Positions 24,801 through 35,125 of a stretch of DNA of 64,000 bases are shown piece by piece. The stretch lies in contig CAKJVC010000057.1 of the NCBI GenBank assembly GCA_918026815.1, forward strand, positions 186,001 through 250,000, read 5' to 3'. Position 1 is the first letter of the stretch, and every line of letters starts with the position of its first letter. The position numbers and the translations under genes were made by a program. The notes under the pieces were generated by a model. That model was given only the letters and a program-made list of their open reading frames with translations, had not been told where the DNA came from and searched no databases. The stretch is from Chalara sp. BL73. Lineage: Eukaryota > Ascomycota > Leotiomycetes > Helotiales.

Positions 24801-27800
24801 ATTTGATGTGATTATGGAGAAAATTAAGGTGCAAAGAAGCTCAACCTATAGTCCCCTCTTTCAGGCATTTATTGACTACCGCTACGTCACCGAGAAATTG
24901 CCTTTTGGAAAGGGACAACTTGAAGGAAAGCGATATATCGTCAGCAAGACGCCATACGATGTCATGGTTGAAATGATTGACACTCCCAAGGGAGAAGCTT
25001 CCCTGAAGCTACTCGTCCAGGAAGGTCTATACAGCCTGGAGGAGGCAGAGGCTATCATGGGATGCTTCACAACTCTTCTCGACGTATTTACTAAGGATAA
25101 TGATCTCACAGCCGGACAAGTTCAGATGTATGACGCTTTCAAGGTGAAAAAGGCCTTAGAGCTTGGCAAAGGTTCGTCACACCACTTTGCGAGACGTGAT
25201 TGTAATGGCTAATTCTTCGATAGGTGAGTTCCTAGAGCTTCAGCACTCAAGCTTCTTGGCCGAGGTGGATGAGACTGCCACAACCCAGCCGGCCTCGGTT
25301 GCTCTTCAGGATAGCCAAGGGAATTGTCTCTCTTGGTCCGAAATGAGAGCAAAAAGCATTGCCATTGGGCAGAGCCTGGAGAAGCTTAAACTCCCAGCCC
25401 ACTCAAAGATCGGAGTTTTCCAGGAGCCTGACGTGAACTGGGTCTGCTCAATGCTTGGTATCTGGCAGGCAAAGCACACCTACGTGCCTTTGGAGATAAC
25501 CCAGGGAATACGCCGCCTCGCCGATGTCGCGAAAGAGGCAAAATTGGGTGCTTTGCTCATGCACGACGCCACCGTATCGCTCGTCCCCCAATTGGCTTTG
25601 AATAATACGGTCAAGCTTGTCAATGTGTCTCCGTTGGCATTCATCCACCTTACCTCCACATCCCTCACCTCCAGCCTGAGCTTAAATGACGAAGCAATGA
25701 TATTATATACTAGCGGTACTACTGGTGTCCCTAAGGTATTTAACAAATGCTACTCTCTGCGCTCTCTTAACTCACTGATATAGGGCATTTCTATCCCCCA
25801 CCGCGTTGTTGTCAATGCAGTTCGTAGCTTTTTGCATCGCTGGCCCTTGCCACCACAGACTGTTCTGCAGCAGACACCTCTCAGCTTTGACGTCTCTTGG
25901 TGGGGCGCGGTCCTTGGCCTTGCCACAAAGGGAACCGTCGTCGTTGCTGGTCTGGAAGCTCGTAGAGATCCGCGGGCTTTGACTAATCTCATTATCTCAA
26001 AAGATGTCACCTTTACATTCGCCGTCCCCAGCGAGTCAGTTGCATGGCTACAAAGTGGCGATGCAGCTGCTCTGAGGGCATCAGCATGGGCGTGGCATTC
26101 CTCTGGTGGGGAACCGTACAGTCTTAACTTGATCAAACATCTGCAAGCTCTGAACAAACCCGACCTACGGGCCATCAATATCTATGGCCCTACTGAAACC
26201 ATGGTGCCCAATACCAACGAGGTCTTGTATCGAAACGTATCAGCTAGCGATATGCCAATTGCAATTGGCCGAGTGATGCCCAACTATTCGGCTCGAATCG
26301 TCGACGCTCAAGGCCACCCAGTCCCTGCGGGCATCCCAGGCCAGTTATTGTTTGGAGGAGCTGGGATCGCCAATGGCTACGTTGGCAACCCTACTTTGAC
26401 GGCAGAAAGGTTTCCCAATGATGACCTCGCTAGCCCGGATTTCATCAGGGAAGGCTGGGGGTTGGTTCACTATAGCGGAGACCATGGCTACCTGCGTGAA
26501 GCTGATGGCAGTTTCATATTGCAGGCGCGTATCAATGGCGACACTCAAGTGAAGCTCCGTGGCCTTCGCATAGATATGTTGGATATTGAGGCAAACATCA
26601 TGGCGACGGCTAATCCCCATATCAGTGATGCAGTTGTTCATGTCCGGAAGCCAGAGAAGAATAACACGAGCTCCGAGTTTCTTGTGGCGCATGTTATACT
26701 AACTGAGGTGGCGCGGTCGCTCTTTACCACCGCCGCTGAACGAAGTACCTTTCTGCATAAAGTCGTCGAGGGTCTTCGCGTTCCAGACTACATGCGACCA
26801 GCAATGATGGTTGCTGTTGATTCTCTACCACTCAACCACCATGGCAAGGTCAACAGGAAGGCTGTAGCTCAATTGCCACTGAACAAAGCTGTTGAGAAAC
26901 CCAAGGAAAATCCTGTCGAGACGGTCTCTGATCTCCCAGCCGACAAAAACCAAGGAAAGATGAAGGACCTATGGCTTGACATTCTTGGCGATTCTGCGCA
27001 TGCTCACGCTCTCGAAGCAAGTTCCGACTTCTTCCTTGTGGGAGGCAACTCACTTCTTTTGATTCGTGTACAGGGCGACCTCAGGAAACGATTTGGGCTG
27101 GATGTGCCTCTAACTGAGCTTTTCCAGCGCAGCACATTGGCACAAATGGCCTCGCTATTAGAAGGAAAAGATCGGGGTAGTATGCAGGGGGCTTCTGGCA
27201 TCGATTGGGCTCGCGAGATCAAGCTGCAGCCTTCCTTGGCCCATTTACGCGCTACAGCGTCGCTGCAACCCAAGGACAGCCTTGTCATAGCTCTGACTGG
27301 TGCTTCTGGGTTCCTTGGACAAGAACTTATCAGATACCTGGTGCAATTGCCAGAAGTCAAAAAGATTTATGCGCTTGCGGTACGCGATCAAAATAAACTT
27401 GCCAAAATAACGTCGTCAAAGCTTGTTATCCACTCAGGGGACCTGGCGCAGCCTCAGCTAGGCATGACTGATGTGGCTATTGCGCAAGTCTTCAAGACGG
27501 CTCACATTGTTATCCACAACGGCGCCGACGTCTCCTTCTTGAAGGCTTATTCCAGTGTTCGTTCCACCAACCTTGAGTCAACAAAGGACATTGTACGGTT
27601 CGTACTCCAGTACAACCACGTTAGACATTTCCACTACGTCTCCACCGCTGGTATCGCCACGATGCTCGGCCACGACTTATATGAGGAGTCTCTAGAATCT
27701 GTCCCCCCGGCCAGCTCCCCTGAAGGATACGTACTCTCTAAGTGGGCCGCCGAGCTCTATCTAGAACGAGCCAGCGCTGCTACGGGCCTTCCTATCACCA

Positions 27801-28252
27801 TCCACCGCCCGACCGCCATCGTGGGCGAAAACGCGCCGCATCTCGATGTAATGTCTAATATCCTACACTACTCCCGAAAGATGCAAACTGTTCCCTCCAT
27901 GTCCGCGCTGGAGGGAAGCTTCCAGTTTGTGCCAGTCGAGGACGTAGCAAGCGGAGTTGCCTCCACCGTCATTGCTGGCCGCAGAGAAACCCCTGAAGCC
28001 GCACTGGTCCAGTATCGCAACCACAACGGCCGTGTCGATGACACGGTAGATGTCCATGGGCTTGCCCCATATCTTAGCAAGCAGCTTCGCAAGGAGGTGA
28101 CGGTCACGCCGGATGCCCTGTGGATTATTCAAGCCAAAGCTGCGGGCATGGCTGATGAAGTAGTAGAATACATGAAAGGTGTCAATCTCGCAGATAGAAG
28201 GGGGGCAAAGTGGACTTTCCCGCGGGCCCTGAAAGGCTCTCGTCCGCAGTAA
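15863..28252 (+). CDS. Hybrid PKS-NRPS, KS-AT-DH-MT-KR-ACP-C-A-T-R (4,021 aa)
   Basis: Core synthetase that would build a reduced polyketide, join it to an amino acid and release it. My exons are 15863-15934, 16051-16425, 16482-22516, 22569-25171, 25224-25735 and 25784-28252, and all phases close. Visible residues: KS Cys181 (DTACSSS), His320 and His360; AT Ser639 (GHSSGE); DH His969 (HQLQGQTVFP) and Asp1157; MT loop near 1430, with Arg1432 where Gly is usual; a structural linker but no intact ER; KR Rossmann loop near 2109 and Tyr2250; ACP Ser2432 (GLDSL); C domain His2713-His2714 with Asp2718 followed by Ser rather than Gly; A domain with YTSGTTGVPK (3190) and IYGPTE; T-domain Ser3622 (GGNSL); reductase loop GASGFLG (3705), Ser3819, Tyr3848 and Lys3852. 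The A domain keeps the FDxS aspartate, but I do not predict its amino acid. Confidence 0.93.
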
Positions 28253-29177
28253 ACTCGACTAGGTCTTTAAAACGGGCTTTCGTTTAGCTTTTCTCTGTAT
28301 ATATTCTACTTTGCTATGTTTACATTCGTTCCTCGCATCTACATTATTCCAGAAAAAGATTAATTTAAAAAAACCTTATCTTGCCCCGTTTCCATGTCCC
28401 TGTGTCCTTGGAATTGATGCCACACATATGTTTTGAGCTTGTGGCTCAGACAAGGCCGTTGCTTTGAATTCGATTGTGGTTTACCGTGATGAGCCCACTC
28501 CTCCCCAATCCCCTGAGATAAACCAGCTTGGACCTTTGTCAGCATAATGGTTGCTGTAAATGTATGTAGTTAGCAGGAAGCCTAATGTAAGAGTCGTGAC
28601 TTGGTTAGCTCAAGGGAAGCACCATAATTTCACATGATCTGTAGTGTCTTCTAATTGAATTATAGGTTTTTCTGCGTCCCAAACGGCAGCCTCGCTTAAC
28701 ATTGAGTATACGTCCCCTGGAATTCATTTGTTTTTGGCTGGGATGCAGGAAGATCCCCACGTGGCATGGCTTTTAAACCTTAACTTAATCTAGGTGATCC
28801 TCTGCCCCGCCCCTGCCCTGAAGGTTCGGTCGGAGTGATCGTCCTTTCGGGTAGTTTCTCAGCTCTGAAATCTTACCGAAGGCATACGCCGCTCCGAAGA
28901 ACTTATCCTCACCCCAATAAATTCGTTCTAGTTTTTGCAGTACTTGGTATGCTTGCTGCCTTGCTATGCCGAATCTAGCTTGATGCTCGCTTTTCGGGTT
29001 CTTTTCCCGATTACCGTTCGGTCAAGGTTGCCACTCTTTCACAACTAAATGATTAGTTAGCGCGCTGTTGAATAGATGTGGGCTCTGGAAGTTATTAAGG
29101 CCAATTGTTCTAGCGGGCCATTTACAAGTCAATAAAACACGTACATTACCTGCAAGCTCAAGTTCCCAGCAAACAGA
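28253..29177. other. Intergenic region, PKS-NRPS 3' end to oxygenase promoter
   Basis: This gap of 925 bp follows the synthetase stop codon and leads into the oxygenase on the same strand. Short frames carry no motifs. Several CCGAA/TTCGG boxes lie between 28,820 and 29,030, but none fits the AflR consensus exactly. Confidence 0.4.
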
Positions 29178-30356
29178 ATGGGTGTTCCGCTACTAGACGC
29201 ATCGCAGCTATGCGCTGGCCCCGAGGCACGAAAGCGCTATCTCCGGGATCTGATTCTCAGTTTCCAGGACTACGGCTTTGCTCGAATCAAGAACCATGGA
29301 ATTCCAGCTAGCAGAGTAAAACAGATGTTTGATCTGGTGCGTCGAACAATTCGGCATAGGCAAGACCATTATGGTCTGGAGCTGACCAATCTTCTCGAAC
29401 AGGCTAGTGAATTATTCAATCTCAACCCTAAGAGCAGAATTGACTTCGCCAACATCGCGGATGGAAGTCCTCAGCGCGGTTATAGTGCTGTTGGAGTGGA
29501 GAAGACAGCCTCCCTGCATAGCAAGCTGGTAGGGCGTGATGGTTACGAGAAGTTAACAGATGCCAGGGTATGCATTTATCTCAGCTGTTCGATATTCATT
29601 GTATCCCTTAGTGAGATATGTACAAGTCCATCGTGCCGATCTAAACTTTAGTTTTGACCATTGCTAATATATAGGCAGGAGCACTTTGACTGTGGCTCTC
29701 CGCTTGACAAAGTGTTCAAGAACCGATGGCCTGCAAGCCTCAATGGGTTTCAAAAGGAGATGGAGTCGTTCTATTTTGAGATGGAAAAAGTTACCGCCAA
29801 CATCTTGGGCTGCTTGGAGGAAGGGCTGGGCTCCCCAGAAGGCACTTTTAACAACTTGATTACCCACGAGAAAAACGCCAGCGAGCTCCGCCTGAACCAC
29901 TACCCCCCTGTCCCAGCATCTGTGCTCCGCAGTGGCCAAGTTGCTCGGATCTGGCCTCACTTCGACTTGGGAGTTATCACCCTACTATTCTCTTCCTCGG
30001 TGGGCGGTCTTGAGGTGGAGGACAGGAAAGCGCCTGGGCCACAGTCATTTATCCCGGTGGAGCCGGAGACCGAAGATGAGCTCATCGTGAACATCAGCGA
30101 AACGCTTCAACGCTGGACTGATGACCAGCTCCCAGCTGGCTTACACCGGGTTTCTCTCCCCAAGGGTTTAGAAGAGAAAATCAATAGTGACGAGAACGCT
30201 GAAGTCCCCCGCCGCTATAGCATTGCTTATTTATGCAAGGCAGACCGACAGGCTCCTGTTGGTACTATCTCGGCTTTCCAGATCGGCGATGCACCTCGGT
30301 ACAAGGACATAACCGCCGCTGAATATCACCGTTCACGCCTCCTTGCGGCGTACTAG
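29178..30356 (+). CDS. 2-oxoglutarate/Fe(II) oxygenase, IPNS-like (355 aa)
   Basis: Non-haem iron oxygenase with an N-terminal DIOX_N domain and a C-terminal 2OG-FeII_Oxy domain. I join exons 29178-29567 and 29679-30356. The metal triad is His224-x-Asp226 (WPHFDLG) with His286 (GLHRV), and the 2-oxoglutarate clamp is Arg309-Tyr-Ser311. Family precedent: EcdK (echinocandin) and UcsF (UCS1025A) oxidise Leu or Ile on the side chain so that the product closes to a methyl-pyrroline carboxylate. A P5CR that could reduce such a product is encoded at 48421-49413, so I infer the same role here. A tailoring oxidation of the polyketide is the alternative. It lies next to the PKS-NRPS on the same strand. 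Confidence 0.85.
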
Positions 30357-31369
30357 ATACTAGATAGCTAATATAAGACGAAATGGTCTATATTGAAGCC
30401 CATAGAGTAATAAAAGATTTGGTTTTGGCGTTTTGCTAGCACTACTCTACATCATAAGTCATTAAATATATCCTCTAAAGATGTGTATATCTAATAGTAG
30501 TTTTAATGTATTTCTTTCGAGATACTTGATTTTATTTTGAGAAAACAAGTAAAATATATTAACTTATCCTATATATAATAAAGCTAGTATTATATAAGGC
30601 AGCGCCCCTGAATGGCCAAGGTGAAGCTCAAGTGGTTAGTCATCACATGTGGAAGCTTTCCTTTGTACTTAGAATTCAATTCAACCACTTTACCTGTATT
30701 GACCTACAGCTCTATGAGCTACAATACACTCTCTGCTACGCTCTATCGAATTCACGTGTACAGCGCAACAGCTAGTTGGTTTATTAAACAAAATGAATAA
30801 ATTAACGGTTAATATCAGGGTTACCACCGTTTTTGTTGGAGGGGTTCTTAAATACCATTATTTTGTTTTGTTTTGGCATTAGAATAATAGTATCTCAGAT
30901 AGAAATGTTTAAAAACTACAGGCATTACACGCTGTAAACATCACTAATACAAATACTCAACAAGTATGCAATAAAACATTACTTATACTAATCTCGCGTA
31001 TTGTAGTTGCGAATACAGCTAATAATAACTTGTCAGATGCCAGGGTTGATAAGCCTTACCACAGCGCTGAGCGGGCCAAAAAGGTACAATATCCGACGTC
31101 GCCTGCCAGAATGCTTATCCTACTACATGTACCAGTTCGGAACCTGACAGCTACCGACCCGTTACATACTAGCGGACCCGTTACAAGCCAAGTTATAAAA
31201 CCCGTAATCTCCTGGATTCTCTTTTCCTCTCCTTATGTTGATTCTTTTTGTTATATAGCAGTGATAGTCAATTGAACAAGTTACTATTAGCCTGTCACAC
31301 TATTAGTTAAGCTAACAAAACAATTATTCTATAAACCGAAATTATTCGAAAACAAAATAAAAAAATTAC

Positions 31370-31400
<31 letters not shown>

Positions 31401-31695
31401 TCAACGATATAAAGTTAAAATGCGAAAACTTAAAACAAAACTTATTAACAAGCAAGCTATTATTAATTATTATATTAGTTAGTTTTCGTAAAACAATACT
31501 TGGGTGTATAGCAAAACAGTGAAGCCTTTTAATACTGCTGTATTTACCGACGGAAAAAATTTAGTTTCAATAACTAGAAAATGCAAATAAAAGGCAAATT
31601 CACCCGTACGTTACAGCTTTAGATTCTCGGAAGGAGCACCGTTGCCCACCGTATCTGTAGATCCACAGCGCGTGTCGTGACACTTACTCTCTGCC
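30357..31695. other. Intergenic region with an AT-rich patch and an LTR remnant
   Basis: Between the convergent oxygenase and enoyl reductase. 30,360-30,600 and 31,270-31,610 are AT-rich, the latter with a run of more than 20 A at about 31,379. Short frames at 30612-30800 and 31030-31275 have no motifs. A fragment related to LTR family 2 ends near 31682. Confidence 0.5.
31611..31682 (+). mobile_element. Remnant of LTR family 2
   Basis: The stretch GTATCTGTAGATCCACAGCG followed by CGTGTCGTGACACTTA matches the right end of the family-2 LTRs at 58743-58915 and 59884-60056. An upstream piece, CAGCTTTAGATTCTCG, also corresponds. The left half of the LTR is not recognisable. It lies just beyond the 3' end of the enoyl reductase gene. 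Confidence 0.5.
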
Positions 31696-32928
31696 TTATG
31701 AGCTTACGGTAACCACAAGCTTCTGCCCACTGACACTCCCTTCTCGCAAGTCGTCCAGCCCGCGAACCACCCGTGTCGGCCAGCCCTCTTTTAACCCAGG
31801 TTCGACCACGCGCACGGGGTGGCTCTTCAAACTCTGCGCGCTTGTGAGCGCCTCGGCTAGCGGATACCAGGTGCGGGCGAAAGCGCGGGCTGCAGGGTCA
31901 GCTGGCTGGCTGTAGCCGTCACCGAGCTGGAGCGCACGGCCGAACATCACGGGACCCATGACCCAGCTGGGCTTGACGGCGCGGCGCGACGCGGCCACGC
32001 TGTCGGGGAACCGCTCCAGCGCCACGTACCGCCCGCCGGCACGGCCAAGGGCCGCGTAGCACAGCACCGCCGACTGCGCAGTGCCGATGCAGTCGAGTAC
32101 TAGGCCCAGCGCGGACCGGGTATACTTCCGGATGTCGTCGGCGCAGCTGGGAGTGTTGTAGTCGAACGTAGCCACTGCACCGTACTCCCGTGCGAGACTC
32201 ATGTTGCGCGGCGAGCATGTCGTGATGGGGACGTACCCGGCCAGGCGAAGCATCTGCAGCGCCATCGTGCCACAGGCGGTGCTCCCTCCGTACACCAGCA
32301 CCACCTTGGTGAGCTCCTCATTGCGCAGCGGCGGATGGTCCTCTCCTGGCATGGCGCCGTTCCTATTCTCTGCGCCATCGATCCCGCTATCGATCCCGCC
32401 ATCGATCCCACTCAGGCCTTCCAGCTGATCCATGTCCAGGCCCAATCCGACCATCCCGCTGCCGAAGAGGCAGAGGGCCACCGAGCCGTGCACGCTGCCG
32501 CCGACCGCGGCCGCCGTCTCCCAGTCCCAGCCGGCGGGCACGCGGCACAGCATCACGGGATCGGCATCGACGAAGTCGGCAAACGCGCCCCAGGTCGGCG
32601 CGCCGGGGTTGCTGCCGTACACGACGCCGAAGACTCGATCGCCGGGGGCCCAACGGCGCGGGCGCGCGCACGTCTCGGGCTCCTCATTGGCGTGAGCGCC
32701 GACTGCCACCACCTCGCCGGCGAAGTCGCACCCGGCCGTCAACCCGGCAGTGCGCACGCGCGCTGGCGTCTTGTGGTCGGTCGGGTTGAGCGCCACGGCG
32801 CGCACGCGCACAAGCACGGATTTAGACCCGCACAGCGGCACGGGGCGATCGTGGGACACGGCGTGTGCGCCATCGGCGGTGGTGATGACGGCAGTTTGCG
32901 TGGGCGGCGCGTGGAACGGGAGATCCAT
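31696..32928 (-). CDS. Trans-acting enoyl reductase, MDR family (410 aa)
   Basis: Zinc-free medium-chain reductase of the LovC/CcsC/EqxC type, which reduces enoyl intermediates on a PKS lacking its own ER. The PKS-NRPS in this window has no intact ER, which fits. Visible features are the N-terminal GroES-like fold (LCGSKSVLVRVRAVALNPTD), the GCDFAGEVVAVG turn, the nucleotide-binding loop VYGGSTACGTMALQM and the C-terminal SGQKLVVTV. I chose ATG 32928 because the upstream in-frame stretch to 33087 is a Pro/Ser/His-rich tail unlike this family. The gene is strikingly GC-rich compared with its neighbours, with long open frames on the other strand that I treat as shadows. Confidence 0.85.
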   Translation of the reverse strand: MDLPFHAPPTQTAVITTADGAHAVSHDRPVPLCGSKSVLVRVRAVALNPTDHKTPARVRTAGLTAGCDFAGEVVAVGAHANEEPETCARPRRWAPGDRVFGVVYGSNPGAPTWGAFADFVDADPVMLCRVPAGWDWETAAAVGGSVHGSVALCLFGSGMVGLGLDMDQLEGLSGIDGGIDSGIDGAENRNGAMPGEDHPPLRNEELTKVVLVYGGSTACGTMALQMLRLAGYVPITTCSPRNMSLAREYGAVATFDYNTPSCADDIRKYTRSALGLVLDCIGTAQSAVLCYAALGRAGGRYVALERFPDSVAASRRAVKPSWVMGPVMFGRALQLGDGYSQPADPAARAFARTWYPLAEALTSAQSLKSHPVRVVEPGLKEGWPTRVVRGLDDLREGSVSGQKLVVTVSS

Positions 32929-33914
32929 CCTCAGCGTTAGGGTCTTGTCTGTGGGAGATGGCGTGATCCACCAAGCGAAACTAAACTTTGATCTTGGAGA
33001 GCGATGAGGAGGAGGATGGGAAGAAGGGAGCGGCAAGAGAAGATGGTTTCTTGTAGGGTTCTGATCAGGCTCAGAATCACGCTCCATCGGTGACCCCGGC
33101 CAAGAAGCTGCTGCTGTAAGCCTAGTCAGAGCGGGAACTGTCAGAGGGCTTTCGGGGCTTCTGTGCGTCGGGGCTTACTCAACGAAGCTTTCGGTCACTT
33201 TCCAAGCGGGATTCTGCCCAGAACTGGCCTGCTTGGCCCAGCTGCCTTCCTCCTCGTCAGCGTTACACTAGTAAGATCCCACTCCTGTCCTGTAGATACT
33301 GCAGAGTAATCTGAACATCTACTGAACCCTTCATCGAGGTCCACTATGAGGCGATCTTTCTACTTACAGACCCAACATGGCTCGGCCCCCCTGGATAAAG
33401 CTTAGTTTGCCCACTTTTGGAGGCACAGAACACACTAGCTGGATATCGTAGTATTTCCACTCTAAACACATGACTCGAATACTTGGTTACGCCACCTTGC
33501 TTATTGGTTCCAGCTTGGCAATGTCTTGGAAAGCCATCAAAAAGTTCCTGGGTATGGCTGTAGAACAGCCTCCTCTGCCTCTTAGATAATCATCTTTAAT
33601 ATAGCTATAGCTAAGTAGATTTTAGTCTACTATAAACTAATTAGAATTGTGCGTTGGAGAAGTGGGTAAAAAGTAGGTGGATTAGGTAGATTGGAAGAAT
33701 CGAGCATAGGGAGGCTAGAGGATTTGCTGTACCTCCAAACTTGGTACACGGCGCTTTATTCAGGGGAATAGTAGTAACATTTCAAAGCAGATAGAACGTG
33801 CCATCCTGAACTACGGAGTACCCGCCCGGGCCTCAATGAATATCCGGCTTGCCCGTGTGGAAATCCAACCCCATCTCTTGGGCTCCTCGGTGACCAGCAT
33901 TCATTCAGCCACCC
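32929..33914. promoter_or_regulatory. Enoyl reductase promoter and regulator 3' region
   Basis: Both neighbours are on the minus strand, so this 986-bp gap holds the promoter of the enoyl reductase and the 3' end of the transcription factor. I see no further gene. The in-frame extension of the reductase (up to 33087) is probably 5' UTR. Confidence 0.4.
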
Positions 33915-35125
33915 TCAATGAATAGTGAGAAGCGATTTCCTGCTGCTCTGGATGCACGAACGAATCCGCTCATGCGCTTGTTTATAAAGATAGACCAAGA
34001 AATCAAGTTGTACGTTATGACACCCGTTTACCGAGAACCCATCGATCACCAGATCAAACATCAACCGATCCACATCCTTGAGGTGCCGGTTTCCATTTTG
34101 GACTTGGAGCAGAAGCTCGATAGTGCGTGAGTATAGGGTGTCTAGTCTAGTGTAACAACTCAGAGCCATTAACATCGTTGATCGGTCGTGCCCCTCCCCT
34201 TTTTGGAGGTTCCCATCCTCGACGGACCGGAGCCCCGTGACGATATCCTTCAGCTGGGTTGTCGTCTGGAGTAGCTTCCCGATGCCCAGATCGGCGACGC
34301 TCAGATCGTGCAACGGTGCGTCGCCCGTTGGATTGCCTGTTGGTGCGTGGTTCACGCTGTCTGAGGCGAACAGCTTCTGGGATCGCGTCTTGTCCTTCTC
34401 TTGGTGCAGAGGGTGTTGGAAGAGCGCCACGTTCAACTCGCACAGCCGTGTCAGCAGCTGCACATGATCATTGCCTCGCTTTTCCAGGGGGGGGACTCTG
34501 TCATCCGCTAGCTCCCTGGAACTGTCCAACCCTTGTTTATCGCCGGAGTAGTCGATGAGCGTAGTTGACGTAAATAAATCATTAACAGGGCTGAAAGGGG
34601 TGTTGTTGTCCCCAGAACCCGTACTCAACGCCGGCATCGTCGAAGTCGTCACTATCGGGCCACCCGATACAAACAGATCGCTGAGCGCACCTGGGTTACG
34701 AAAACTGGTCTACAGTTAGTTTTATAAGCAGGAGGTTAAGGAATTCCAGCTCATCACTAATTTAGAAAGTCGGGGGGGTCGGCCAGTGCGTCGGCGCATA
34801 ATACCATGGCCGGTTCCTCGTCACTCGGCGCGTTGATCTCCTCGTCCCAGCAATACATGTTGTCGGTCGAACCAACATCGCGGCTGTTGCTGCCGCCGCG
34901 GTGATTCCGTGGTGGTCGGCCCATGGGCCGCGGTTGGGGGACTGTACATACGGCGTCTGCCCTCTGGCATCGCTGGCACTGCGGCTCCTTAGGATCCCAC
35001 ATACACCTGAGCTTCTGGCCCCGGCAGCGGTCGCACGCGGCAGTCTGGCGATGCGGCCTGGCCATGCCGCCGTCGCGAGTCCCCGAGAAGCTGTGCTCCC
35101 GGCGGGGACCTCGAGGTTGAACCAT
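33915..35125 (-). CDS. Zn2Cys6 transcription factor, AflR-like (385 aa)
   Basis: Probable pathway regulator. I infer two exons, 34758-35125 and 33915-34704, joined over a 53-bp intron with an ACTAAC branch site, which gives one frame. The binuclear cluster is Cys31-x2-Cys34-x6-Cys41-x8-Cys50-x2-Cys53-x6-Cys60, followed by a basic linker PRPMGRPPRNHRG. The C-terminal exon has the leucine-rich C-terminal layout of the aflatoxin-regulator domain (LCELNVALFQHPLH, then helices to the end). A shorter start at Met21 (35065) is possible. An exact AflR-type site lies upstream of the PKS-NRPS. The donor GTGATG is weak but the only one that keeps the frame. Confidence 0.8.

Noticed and set aside
32201..33007. 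Long plus-strand frames opposite the enoyl reductase (for example 32335-32940)
   Set aside because: They are shadows of a very GC-rich gene; the minus frame has clear reductase motifs and the plus frames have none.
32929..33087. N-terminal extension of the enoyl reductase to Met at 33087
   Set aside because: 53 residues of Pro/His/Ser-rich sequence with no place in this family; Met at 32928 fits the usual start.
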